From an uncultured Pseudomonas sp. (GTDB taxonomy: Bacteria > Pseudomonadota > Gammaproteobacteria > Pseudomonadales > Pseudomonadaceae): a DNA stretch of 22,287 bases. The notes under the pieces are model-generated. The model saw only the letters and a list, made by a program, of their open reading frames with translations. It had not been told where the DNA came from and made no database searches. A program made the position numbers and the translations under genes. Shown piece by piece: positions 1 to 6,907 of this stretch (its first letter is position 1; the number at the start of each line of letters is the position of its first letter). The stretch is taken from the NCBI RefSeq assembly GCF_946886105.1, contig NZ_CAMPHV010000066.1, positions 1-22,287 on the forward strand, written 5' to 3'.

Positions 1-82
1 GCCTCGCGCTAAAACAGGCTCCGGCGCGGTCGCGATGAAACGGCAACAGACCCTATCCGCCTGGTCAATAGTGAGCGCTTTC

Positions 83-961
83 ATGCATCTGGAATCCTGG
101 TCCCACGCCAGCTCCGCGGGTTTCACCTTGCGCGGCTGGCATTCGCCGCCCTCGGGTAAACCGCTCCTGCATTTTCTCCACGGCAACGGTTATTGCGGCC
201 GGGTCTACGAACCGATGCTGGCCGATCTCGCCGAGGACTTCGACCTCTGGCTGTGCGATAGCCAGGGGCATGGCGACAGCGAACATGGCGGGCGTTTCCA
301 CGGTTGGAACCGCAGCGCCGAACTGGCTCTGGAGGCATTCGCCGTGGGCCGCGAGCGCTTCCCCGAGGTGCCGGTTTTCGCCCTCGGGCATAGCTTCGGC
401 GGGGTGTTGACCGGGCTGATGCTGGCGCAGCAACCGCAGCTGTTCCGGCGCGCGGTGTTGCTCGACCCGGTACTGTTCAGCCCGGCGATGATCGGGGTGA
501 TGGCGCTTTCCGATGTGGTTGGCCTGAGCCAGCGCACGACCTTGGCGCGCAAGGCCCGTCAGCGTCGCAGCGTCTGGCCGGACCGCGCCGCCGCGCATGC
601 CGCGCTCTGCGGGCGCGGCATGTTTCGCGGCTGGAGCAATGCCGCCTTCGCCGCCTATATCGCCCATGCGCTGAAAGACAGCGAACAGGGCGTGGAATTG
701 AAATGCCGGCCGAGTCGCGAGGCGGAAATCTTCGGCTCCTTTCCCAAGCGCCTGTGGCCATCGCTGGCCAAGGTGACGACCCCGACACAGGTGCTCTACG
801 GCCAGCGCAGCTATCCCTTCGTCGCCAAATCGGTGGCGCGCTGGTGTGCCGGCAATGCCCATGTCAGCGCCCAGGTGGTGGCGGGCGGGCATTGCTTTAT
901 GCAGGAGCAGCCGCAGGACAGCGCCGAGCGGATCAGCGCCTTTCTGCTGCAACGCGAATGA
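83..961 (+). CDS. poxA: Alpha/beta hydrolase, first gene of a poxAB-like operon
   Basis: Predicted cytoplasmic alpha/beta-fold hydrolase of 292 residues; substrate unknown. From the ATG at 83, an HGNG oxyanion-hole motif lies at residues 33-36, the nucleophile elbow GHSFGG at 102-107 puts the catalytic Ser at 104, and the C-terminal GGHCF gives a candidate catalytic His at 270. The usual acid after strand 7 is not obvious, because the segment reads YGQRSYPF. In-frame starts at 35 (ATG) and 71 (GTG) are possible, but neither has a clear ribosome site; 83 begins where hydrolase homology normally does. The stop overlaps the beta-lactamase start as ATGA, so the two are translationally coupled. 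In P. aeruginosa, the OXA-50 gene poxB is preceded by a gene named poxA; the symbol rests on that arrangement, not on known activity. Confidence 0.88.
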   Translation: MHLESWSHASSAGFTLRGWHSPPSGKPLLHFLHGNGYCGRVYEPMLADLAEDFDLWLCDSQGHGDSEHGGRFHGWNRSAELALEAFAVGRERFPEVPVFALGHSFGGVLTGLMLAQQPQLFRRAVLLDPVLFSPAMIGVMALSDVVGLSQRTTLARKARQRRSVWPDRAAAHAALCGRGMFRGWSNAAFAAYIAHALKDSEQGVELKCRPSREAEIFGSFPKRLWPSLAKVTTPTQVLYGQRSYPFVAKSVARWCAGNAHVSAQVVAGGHCFMQEQPQDSAERISAFLLQRE

Positions 962-1755
962 AGAATCCGATCAGCAAATGGATTCTCGGCGGCCTGCTGT
1001 TGCTGCTCGTCGGCCAGGCGCAGACGCTGGAATGGCGCGATAGCCCGGCGCTTACGCAGGTCTTCGCGCAAGCCGGGGTGCCGGGTACCTTCGTGCTCTA
1101 CGATGTCGAGCGGGATCTGCTCCTGGGGCATGACCGCACCCGCGCGCAAACCCGCTATGTGCCGGCTTCGACGTTCAAGATCGCCCATAGCCTGATCGGC
1201 CTGGCGACGGGCGCGGTGAGCAGTGTCGACGAGGTCTTCGCCTACGACGGCAAGCCGCGCTTCCTCAAGAGTTGGGAGCGCGATATGGGCCTGCGCGAGG
1301 CGATCAAGCTGTCCAATGTCCCGGTTTATCAAGAGCTGGCGCGGCGTATCGGCCTGGCGCGGATGCGCGAGCAGCTGGCGCCGCTGGGCTTCGGCAATGG
1401 TCAGGTCGGTGAGGTCGTCGATCAGTTCTGGTTGCGCGGGCCCTTGGCGATCAGCGCGGTGGAGCAGACGCAGTTTCTTGCGCGCCTGGCCCAGGGCCGA
1501 CTGCCCCTGTCATCGGCGATTCAGGCCCAGGTTCGGCAGATCAGCCAGCTCGAGCAAGGCGACGGCTGGACCCTGTATGGCAAGACCGGTTGGGCCACCT
1601 CGGTAAAGCCGGGCATCGGCTGGTGGGTCGGCTGGCTGGAGCGGGACGGCAGGCTCTACAGTTTCGCCCTGAACATGCCGATGGAAGATCTGGCCGACGC
1701 CAACAAGCGCGTCGAGCTGGGCAAGGCCAGCTTGCACGCGCTCGGGTTGCTGTAA
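958..1755 (+). CDS. poxB: Class D beta-lactamase, OXA-50/PoxB-like
   Basis: Periplasmic serine beta-lactamase of 265 residues that hydrolyses beta-lactams through an acyl-enzyme. A signal peptide covers about residues 1-22. The class D motifs are in order: STFK at 71-74 (Ser71 nucleophile, Lys74 the carboxylated base), SNV at 119-121, FGN at 145-147 in place of the usual YGN, the omega-loop Trp in QFWL at about 156-159, and KTG at 209-211. Stretches such as GTFVLYDV, SLIGL.TGAV, NVPVYQELARRIGL and KRVELGKASL match my memory of the P. aeruginosa OXA-50 family closely. The start is fixed by the ATGA overlap with the hydrolase. It converges on the next gene with a 3-bp gap. This family is chromosomal in Pseudomonas, usually weakly expressed and narrow in spectrum; the actual spectrum here cannot be read from sequence. 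Confidence 0.95.
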   Translation: MKNPISKWILGGLLLLLVGQAQTLEWRDSPALTQVFAQAGVPGTFVLYDVERDLLLGHDRTRAQTRYVPASTFKIAHSLIGLATGAVSSVDEVFAYDGKPRFLKSWERDMGLREAIKLSNVPVYQELARRIGLARMREQLAPLGFGNGQVGEVVDQFWLRGPLAISAVEQTQFLARLAQGRLPLSSAIQAQVRQISQLEQGDGWTLYGKTGWATSVKPGIGWWVGWLERDGRLYSFALNMPMEDLADANKRVELGKASLHALGLL

Positions 1756-1758
1756 ACG

Positions 1759-2154
1759 TCACTCGTGGCGCTGACGTTCGTCCGGCCTGCTGCGCCAGCG
1801 ATCCAGTTCGATGACCTGCGCACTTTCGCGCTCCGGCTCGCGGAAGGGATGGGGCGCCAGTTCGATGCGCCCGGGGTGGCGGCCGAACATGACGATGCTG
1901 CCACTGTGGCGCTGCTCGCCGGTGACGGTGAACTCGAACCCATAGACCCGCGCCAGCCGCTTATGGCCATGGGCATCGGCGCGCAGGGCGAACTTCTGCA
2001 ACGCCACATTGCCGTCGAGCAATTCGACATCGAGCTTGCCGCAGTGCTGTTTGACCGCCAGCAAGGCACGCTCGCGGATGCCGTGGCCGTGCCACAGCCA
2101 GGCCAGCACACTGGCGAACAACATGACTAGGAATACATCGAATAGATCGATCAT
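1759..2154 (-). CDS. Small membrane-anchored DUF3301 family protein
   Basis: A 131-residue protein with an N-terminal hydrophobic segment at about residues 3-20 (IDLFDVFLVMLFASVLAWLW), followed by a basic and then mixed soluble domain. The pattern of a short membrane anchor, a conserved region around CGKLDVELLDGNVALQ, and a Y-G-FEFT segment fits the DUF3301 family common in Pseudomonas and other gammaproteobacteria, whose function is unknown. The start ATG is preceded by GGGAGT eight bases upstream. The C-terminus is rich in Arg, Glu and His. It is probably monocistronic and converges on the beta-lactamase gene. Confidence 0.8.
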   Translation of the reverse strand: MIDLFDVFLVMLFASVLAWLWHGHGIRERALLAVKQHCGKLDVELLDGNVALQKFALRADAHGHKRLARVYGFEFTVTGEQRHSGSIVMFGRHPGRIELAPHPFREPERESAQVIELDRWRSRPDERQRHE

Positions 2155-2229
2155 CGTAACTCCCGCTTGAATAAGCGGAGCTTACCCTATCTGCCGGGCA
2201 TTCCAGCGCCCGGCCGAGTTGTCGCAGCA

Positions 2230-2266
2230 GATGCCGGGGGCGTTCGCCAAGCTTCGCCCCGGCATC
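2230..2266 (-). terminator. GC-rich hairpin downstream of the glutamine-synthetase-like gene
   Basis: Arms GATGCCGGGGGCG (2230-2242) and CGCCCCGGCATC (2255-2266) pair with one bulged G around a 12-base loop. The hairpin lies 10 bases past the stop of the minus-strand gene. No U-tract follows on either strand, so it may stabilise the 3' end or act as a weak terminator rather than be a canonical intrinsic terminator. Confidence 0.45.
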
Positions 2267-2276
2267 CGGGCCTCGC

Positions 2277-3644
2277 TCAAGCGTGGGTCAAATACCAGCG
2301 CCAATCCTGCTCGCCGACCTCGCCCATGAATTGGCGGAACTCGGTCCACTTGATCGCCAGGAACACCTTGAGAAAGTCCTCGCCCAGCGCGTCTCTGGCC
2401 CAGGCGGAGTTTTCCAGCGCGTGCAGCGCGCTTAGCCAATCGACGGGCAGGGTGTCGTGAAGCTGCTGGTAGCCGTTGCCGACGGTGGCCTCGCCTGGAT
2501 CGATCTGCTCTTGGATACCCCGATGAATGCCCGCCAGGACCGCGGCGGCGGCCAGGTAGGGGTTGGCATCGGCGCCGCAGATGCGGTGTTCGATATGGCG
2601 ACTGAGCGCCGGCCCGGATGGCACACGGAACGACACGGTACGGTTGTTCACCCCCCAGCTCTTGGCCTGCGGCGCGTAGCTGTTGGCCTGGAAGCGTCGG
2701 TAGGAATTGGCGTTGGGGCAAAAGATCGCCAGGGCATCGTCGAGCGTGGCCATCATGCCGCCGATAGCGTGCCTGAGCAGTGGCGTGCCCTGGGGGTCGT
2801 CGCTGGCCATCAGGTTGTTGCCCTGTTCATCGGCCAGGCTGACGTGCAGGTGCAAGCCGCTGCCGGACTGGTCGCCAAACGGCTTGGCCATAAAGCAGGC
2901 TTGCAGGCCGTGTTTGCTGGCCACGCCCTTGACCAGGCGCTTGTAGCGCAGGCCTTCGTCGATGGCCTGCAGGGCATCGAAACGGTGCTCCAGGGTCAGT
3001 TCGAGCTGGCCGGGGGCGTATTCGGAGATCGCCGTGCGCACCGGCAGGCCCTGCACCTCGCAGGCGGCATAAAGGTCGTCGAGAAACGGCTGCAGTTGCT
3101 CCAGTTCATATACGCCATAGACCTGCGGCGCCTGCGGGCGCACGCCGTTCATCTGCAATGCCGGTTGCGGACGACCTTTGGTATCGCGCTGCTGGTCGAG
3201 CAGGTAGAACTCCAGCTCCACCGCCATCACCGGGTGGTAGCCGTCGGCCTTGAGGCGGTCGATGGCGCGGATCAGTACGTGACGCGGATCGGCCGGGGCG
3301 GCGGGCAGGCCCCGGGTCGGGTGCATGCTCACCTGCAACTGGCCGGTGGGCTGGGTACGCCAAGGTTGCAGGCACAGGCTGCCGGGCAGCGGGTAGGTCC
3401 AGCAGTCGGCATCGGCGACTTCCCAGACCAGGCCGCTGTCCTCGACGTCCTCGCCTTGGATGGTCAGGGCGAGGATCGAGCTGGGCAGCGGCCGACCGTT
3501 TTCATAGAGAGCCAGCAGCTCGTCGCGGTGCAGCAGCTTGCCGCGGGGAATGCCGTTGGCGTCGATCAGCATCAGCTCGATCAGGCGCACCTCGGGGTGC
3601 TGGTTGAGAAAGTCGCGGGCTTCTTGGGGATCGGCGAATTGCAT
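2277..3644 (-). CDS. Glutamine-synthetase-family gamma-glutamylamine synthetase
   Basis: Cytoplasmic ATP-dependent ligase of 455 residues, in the PuuA/PauA branch of the glutamine synthetase superfamily. These enzymes join glutamate to putrescine or another amine as the first step of amine catabolism. Metal and substrate signatures are visible: AVELEF (Glu143, Glu145), SEYAPGQLEL (208-217), GSGLHLHVS (261-269, His265 and His267), NNRTVSFRVP (333-342) and EHRICGADANPYL (352-364, Glu352 and Arg354). Length and the lack of a C-terminal adenylylation-loop Tyr fit the amine ligases rather than GlnA. It lies downstream of the aminotransferase gene on the same strand, across a 165-bp gap that holds two repeat elements. 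It resembles the P. aeruginosa pair PA5522-PA5523 from memory. The exact amine is unknown. Confidence 0.9.
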   Translation of the reverse strand: MQFADPQEARDFLNQHPEVRLIELMLIDANGIPRGKLLHRDELLALYENGRPLPSSILALTIQGEDVEDSGLVWEVADADCWTYPLPGSLCLQPWRTQPTGQLQVSMHPTRGLPAAPADPRHVLIRAIDRLKADGYHPVMAVELEFYLLDQQRDTKGRPQPALQMNGVRPQAPQVYGVYELEQLQPFLDDLYAACEVQGLPVRTAISEYAPGQLELTLEHRFDALQAIDEGLRYKRLVKGVASKHGLQACFMAKPFGDQSGSGLHLHVSLADEQGNNLMASDDPQGTPLLRHAIGGMMATLDDALAIFCPNANSYRRFQANSYAPQAKSWGVNNRTVSFRVPSGPALSRHIEHRICGADANPYLAAAAVLAGIHRGIQEQIDPGEATVGNGYQQLHDTLPVDWLSALHALENSAWARDALGEDFLKVFLAIKWTEFRQFMGEVGEQDWRWYLTHA

Positions 3645-3684
3645 GGTCGTTCTCGCAAAAGGTCGTGGGGGCGCCAGTCATCCC

Positions 3685-3731
3685 GTGGGAGGGGCTTCAG
3701 CCGCGACAATCGCCGCTGAAGTGCCTCCCAC
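3685..3731. repeat. Pseudomonas REP-type inverted repeat
   Basis: GTGGGAGGGGCTTCAGCCGCGA (3685-3706) faces its near-complement at 3711-3731, with only four bases between them. The sequence is the well-known GTGGGAGngGCTT..GCCGCGA Pseudomonas REP. Each arm is itself partly self-complementary (GGCTTCAGCC). It sits between two co-directional genes and could trim or stabilise their mRNA. Confidence 0.85.
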
Positions 3732-3739
3732 AGTAACCT

Positions 3740-3804
3740 AGGGTGGATGGCGCTTTATCCATCCGCCAGGATGGGGGGGGATGAAAAAGAGCGTCATCCA
3801 CCCT
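3740..3804. repeat. AGGGTGGATG inverted repeat element
   Basis: AGGGTGGATGGCGCTTTATC (3740-3759) is matched in inverted orientation by 3783-3804, which reads AGGGTGGATGACGCTCTTTTTC on the minus strand. The loop contains a second short inverted GGATGG/CCATCC and a run of eight G. It lies immediately next to the REP element and just past the stop of the aminotransferase gene. It belongs to the (G)TAGGGTG.. class of intergenic repeats also seen at 12491 and 18803. Confidence 0.7.
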
Positions 3805-3809
3805 GCGGC

Positions 3810-5201
3810 TTACTCGCGGGGGCCGGGGATGGCCAGCAGTTCGCTTAGGGCCTCATCCAGGGTCGCGATCAGCCGGTCCACATCGGCCGCCGTGGTATCC
3901 GGGCAGCACAGGGTCATGTTGTGGAATGGGGTGATCAGGATGCCGCGGTTGATCAGGTACAGGTGCAGGGCCATCTGCAGTTCGTCGTGGAACGCCGCCT
4001 CGGCATCAAAGCCGGTCTTCGGCGACACCGGGCAGAACTGGAACTCGCAACGCGCACCGAGCTCGGTCACCGACCACTTCAGGTCGTGCTTGCCGATAAG
4101 GCGACGGAAGCCGTCGGCCAGGCGCCCCGCCAGCGGCAACATATGGGCGTAGGCGGCGGCAGTCATCACCTGCTCCAGGTTGGCGCGCATGCAGTGCATG
4201 GCCAGAGCGTTGGCCGAAAGCGTGGTGCCCATGCCGCTGTGACCATGGCCGTGGCTGTCCTCGCGGTCGCGCTGGCGGGCGGCGCTCATGGCCTCGGCCA
4301 TCGCCGCGCTGCAACCGAATATCCCGCAGGGCACGCCGCCGGCGATCGGTTTGCCGACCACGAAGAAGTCCGGGTCAAGGTTCCACAGCTTCGTACAGCC
4401 GCCGATATCGGTGGAGATGGTGTGGGTCTCGTCGATGATCAGCAGCGCGCCGTATTTACGGGTCAGCTCGCGGCACTTCTGCATAAAGCCCGGCTCGGGC
4501 AGCACCATGCCGATATTGGTCATCGCCGGCTCGCACAGCAGCGCGCAAACGTCGCCTTGGGCCAACGCGGCTTCCAGTGCCTCGACATCGTTGAACGGGA
4601 TCGAGCGGCTGTACTGGGTCAGGTCATAGGCCTGGCCGACCAGGCCGGAGCGCGGCACGGTCTCACCGTCGCGGCAGCGCACCATCACGTCATCCACCGT
4701 GCCGTGGTAGCAGCCGTCGAACACCAGCAGGGTCTTGCGCTGGGTGATCTCGCGCGCCCAGCGCAGCACATAGCGGTTGGAGTCGGTGGCGGTGGCGGTG
4801 ACCTGCCAGAACGGCAAGCCGAAGCGCGCGGCCAGCAGCTCGCCGCAAACCACCGCATCTTCGCCGGGCAGCATGGTGGTCAGGCCGTTACTGGCTTGCT
4901 CGGCGAGGGCCTTGGCGATCGGCGCCGGCGAGTGGCCGAACATGCTGCCGGTATCGCCCAGGCAGAAGTCGATGTATTCGTGGCCGTCAACGTCATAGAA
5001 GCGTGCGCCGCTGGCGCGTTCGACGAACAACGGGCAGGGGGTCGACCAATCGGCCATCCAGTGCATCGGTACGCCGCCGTACAGCGACTGGCGGGCGCGC
5101 TCTGCGAGGGCCACAGACTTCGGATTGCGCTCGAGAAAGCGCGCCCGTTCGCGGACGACAAAGGTTTCTACCGCGCCGGAGCTGATGCCACTGCTAGTCA
5201 T
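3810..5201 (-). CDS. Class III PLP-dependent aminotransferase, HemL-like
   Basis: Cytoplasmic fold-type I, class III transaminase of 463 residues, predicted to move the amino group of an amine or omega-amino compound to an oxo acid. Visible elements are the FDGCYHG segment at 161-167 (PLP phosphate/ring region), the PLP-nitrogen Asp257 in LLIIDETHT, and the Schiff-base Lys284 in VVGKPIAGG. These are the signatures of the glutamate-1-semialdehyde aminotransferase-like branch, but the N-terminal 50-residue extension and context argue against a haem role. The helix that usually reads GTEAN.NALRLAR is TATDSNRYVLRWAR (135-150). The start is supported by GAGGTG eight bases upstream. Together with the following gamma-glutamylamine synthetase and the divergent GntR regulator, it suggests an amine-use operon. 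Confidence 0.9.
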   Translation of the reverse strand: MTSSGISSGAVETFVVRERARFLERNPKSVALAERARQSLYGGVPMHWMADWSTPCPLFVERASGARFYDVDGHEYIDFCLGDTGSMFGHSPAPIAKALAEQASNGLTTMLPGEDAVVCGELLAARFGLPFWQVTATATDSNRYVLRWAREITQRKTLLVFDGCYHGTVDDVMVRCRDGETVPRSGLVGQAYDLTQYSRSIPFNDVEALEAALAQGDVCALLCEPAMTNIGMVLPEPGFMQKCRELTRKYGALLIIDETHTISTDIGGCTKLWNLDPDFFVVGKPIAGGVPCGIFGCSAAMAEAMSAARQRDREDSHGHGHSGMGTTLSANALAMHCMRANLEQVMTAAAYAHMLPLAGRLADGFRRLIGKHDLKWSVTELGARCEFQFCPVSPKTGFDAEAAFHDELQMALHLYLINRGILITPFHNMTLCCPDTTAADVDRLIATLDEALSELLAIPGPRE

Positions 5202-5237
5202 TTTTGAACACCTCGTTCGAATTTGCGAACATGGTAT

Positions 5238-5251
5238 TTTGTGATCACAAA
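5238..5251. promoter_or_regulatory. Palindromic operator 1 (GntR/FCD-type)
   Basis: TTTGTGATCACAAA is a perfect 14-bp palindrome. Its core fits the TTGT..ACAA form used by FCD-type GntR repressors. It lies about 12 bp downstream of the predicted transcription start of the minus-strand operon and 36 bp upstream of its start codon, a position suited to repression. The 15-mer ATTTTGTGATCACAA (5236-5250) recurs exactly at 5298-5312. Confidence 0.7.
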
Positions 5252-5269
5252 TAAAGCAATAGATGCTAA

Positions 5270-5298
5270 ATTATGTTTGTGAGGTCCATATTTGTAAA
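5270..5298 (-). promoter_or_regulatory. Sigma-70-like promoter of the aminotransferase operon
   Basis: On the minus strand, TTTACA (5298-5293) and CATAAT (5275-5270) are separated by 17 bases; each matches the consensus at five of six positions. Transcription would begin near 5263. It sits exactly between the two identical palindromes at 5238-5251 and 5301-5312. Confidence 0.6.
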
Positions 5299-5300
5299 TT

Positions 5301-5312
5301 TTGTGATCACAA
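5301..5312. promoter_or_regulatory. Palindromic operator 2 (GntR/FCD-type)
   Basis: TTGTGATCACAA is a perfect 12-bp palindrome and part of a 15-bp exact copy of operator 1. The centre-to-centre distance is 62 bp, about six helical turns, so dimers bound at the two sites would face the same side of the DNA. It abuts the upstream edge of the -35 element of the minus-strand promoter and could also serve the divergent regulator gene. Confidence 0.7.
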
Positions 5313-5511
5313 CAAGGGCGGATTGGCACCGCCGGCTGAGTCCGTGTGACGCCGTAGGGCGAGCTGTTCCCGCTCGATTCGGGCCTTGGTCTGGATCGTC
5401 GATGGCCTGCAGCGCGATCGACCGGGCCGTACCTCGGAGTACACTCCCGGCAGCCGAGGGCCGCTGCCGCCCGCTCCACCATCAGCGACCACTGAACAGG
5501 AGGTGTTTCCC

Positions 5512-5571
5512 ATGCGTGACTGCTTGCTCACCCTGAGCCAATTACCTGCCCCGCCAGCACGAGGGCGCTGA
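5512..5571 (+). CDS. Putative 19-residue leader ORF upstream of the GntR gene
   Basis: The ATG at 5512 is preceded by AGGAGGTG (5499-5506), the strongest Shine-Dalgarno match in the neighbourhood. The ORF encodes MRDCLLTLSQLPAPPARGR and ends with TGA at 5569-5571, six bases before the ATG of the GntR regulator. It is in the same reading frame as the regulator, which itself lacks a good ribosome site. It could be a leader peptide that couples translation to the regulator, or the real N-terminus of the regulator interrupted by a stop codon. No homology was recognised. Confidence 0.4.
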   Translation: MRDCLLTLSQLPAPPARGR

Positions 5572-5577
5572 TCGACC

Positions 5578-6243
5578 ATGGCCGACAATCTGCAGGAACA
5601 GCTTTACCAACGGATTCGCGAAGGCTTGCTGGCGGGGCGTTTCCAGCCCGGCGAGCGGATGAAGATCCGTGATCTGGCGAGCGAATGGGGCACCAGCCCG
5701 ATGCCGGTGCGCGCAGCGTTGCAGCGCCTGGTGGCGGAAGGTGCGCTGGAGGGCGAGCCACAACGCTCGGTGCGGGTGCCCGCCATGACCCGCGCGCGCT
5801 TCGAACATATTCTGCAGGTGCGCCTGAGCCTGGAAGGCTTGGCCGTGGAGCTGGCCGCGCCGCAGCTGAATGCGGCGGATCTGGCCGCGCTGGCCGAATT
5901 CAGCGCGCATATGGCGCAGGCGCTGGAGGTACGCGACGTGCAGGGCTACTTGCGCGCCAACAGTGCCTTCCACCTGCGGCTGTACCGGGGCTGCGACAAC
6001 GCGATTCTGCTGCGCATGATCGAGACGTTGTGGTTGCAGGTCGGGCCCTTCTTCAACCGACTGTTTACCGAGGCCGATCTGTCGCTGCGCCTCAATGACT
6101 TCCATGGGCAGGCGCTGGCGGCGCTGGCGGCGGGGGACGGCCAGGGCGCGCGAGCGGCGATCGAGCAGGATCTGCGCTACTTCGGCCAGTTTCTGCTCAA
6201 CTTGTTGGATCTGGAGCAGCCGGTCGACCGTGGGCGGGCCTAG
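5578..6243 (+). CDS. GntR-family transcriptional regulator, FCD type
   Basis: Cytoplasmic DNA-binding regulator of 221 residues. The winged helix-turn-helix covers about residues 5-68 (EQLYQRIREGLLAGRFQPGE, then DLASEWGTSPMPVRAALQRL, where recognition helix residues PMPVRAALQRL are typical). An all-helical FCD ligand domain follows at about 75-210, with candidate metal ligands His132 (AFHLRLY) and His176 (NDFHGQAL). It is divergent from the aminotransferase/gamma-glutamylamine synthetase genes and is expected to bind the twin TTGTGATCACAA palindromes, released by an amine or an amine-derived acid. The start at 5578 has no clear ribosome site; translation probably depends on the upstream 19-codon ORF. 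Confidence 0.9.
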   Translation: MADNLQEQLYQRIREGLLAGRFQPGERMKIRDLASEWGTSPMPVRAALQRLVAEGALEGEPQRSVRVPAMTRARFEHILQVRLSLEGLAVELAAPQLNAADLAALAEFSAHMAQALEVRDVQGYLRANSAFHLRLYRGCDNAILLRMIETLWLQVGPFFNRLFTEADLSLRLNDFHGQALAALAAGDGQGARAAIEQDLRYFGQFLLNLLDLEQPVDRGRA

Positions 6244-6308
6244 TTAGTACGTTCGGCCCGGCCCAATGCTTGCCGCCCGCACCGATCTTGGCTAGCGTGC
6301 GTGGCTCA

Positions 6309-6325
6309 ACAGCCTGCCAGGCTGT
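6309..6325. promoter_or_regulatory. Perfect 8-bp inverted repeat in the leader of the zinc-ribbon gene
   Basis: ACAGCCTG and CAGGCTGT flank a single C, 22 bp upstream of the zinc-ribbon start codon. The near-zero spacer suits a protein-binding dyad better than an RNA hairpin. No matching regulator is recognised. Confidence 0.35.
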
Positions 6326-6347
6326 GAACGACGACAAGGACATCAGA

Positions 6348-6881
6348 ATGCAGTGCCCCGCATGTAGAACCGTTGAACTGAAACCCACCAAGCTGGATGA
6401 CGGCTTGCTCGCCCATGGCTGTGCGCAATGTTCCGGCGCTTTGGTTGCGTTGCTGTATTACCGCGACTGGGCCGAGCGCAGTGCCGAAAACGATCAACCG
6501 GCGACGGAGGTGGCGAGCTGCGAGCCGAGCGAAACCCACACGGCGCTGACCTGCCCGAAGTGCAGCAAGTTGATGAGCAAGTTTCAGATCAGCGGCACCC
6601 GGGGCAACCGCCTGGATCTGTGCAACTCCTGTGATGAAGCCTGGCTGGATGGCGGTGAATGGCAACTGCTCAAGGCGTTGGAGTTGAGCCGTCAGATGCC
6701 GGCCATTTTCACCGAAGCCTGGCAGCGTCAGGTGCGCCAGGAAGCATCCGAGGACTCCCGTCGGCAGCGCTTCAAGCGTCTCGCCGGCGATGAGGCGATT
6801 GAGCGTGCCGACGAGGTGCGCGCCTGGTTGAAAGATCACCCGCAACGCCGCGAATTACTGTTCTATATCGGCCACGATTGA
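6348..6881 (+). CDS. Double zinc-ribbon (zf-TFIIB family) protein
   Basis: A 177-residue soluble protein with two zinc-ribbon modules. The first has CPAC at residues 3-6 and CAQC at 25-28. The second has CPKC at 69-72 and CNSC at 92-95, followed by DEAWLDGGEW, the hallmark of the zf-TFIIB family (transcription-factor zinc-finger fold). The C-terminal 70 residues are charged, helical and rich in Arg, Gln and Glu. The start at 6348 is preferred because CPAC follows at once and AAGGA precedes it; an ORF open further upstream lacks such support. The family is widespread in bacteria with no settled role. It is convergent with the following AraC gene, with a 26-bp gap. Confidence 0.87.
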   Translation: MQCPACRTVELKPTKLDDGLLAHGCAQCSGALVALLYYRDWAERSAENDQPATEVASCEPSETHTALTCPKCSKLMSKFQISGTRGNRLDLCNSCDEAWLDGGEWQLLKALELSRQMPAIFTEAWQRQVRQEASEDSRRQRFKRLAGDEAIERADEVRAWLKDHPQRRELLFYIGHD

Positions 6882-6907
6882 GCGGCACGGGCTGCTCAAC
6901 CCGCCAC

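Noticed and set aside
2457..3719. A 420-codon plus-strand open frame over the glutamine-synthetase-like gene
   Set aside because: It is antisense to a gene with clear catalytic motifs, shows no recognisable domain, and is the expected mirror of GC-rich third positions.
3685..3804. CRISPR-like repeats
   Set aside because: Two different inverted elements, one copy each, with no regular spacer pattern.
3921..5207. A 428-codon plus-strand open frame over the aminotransferase gene
   Set aside because: Antisense to a gene with an intact PLP site; composition rich in Gly, His, Gln and Val without motifs.
5236..5312. CRP/Vfr binding sites
   Set aside because: Vfr/CRP needs TGTGA and TCACA separated by six bases; here the half-sites touch, which suits a GntR-type palindrome better.
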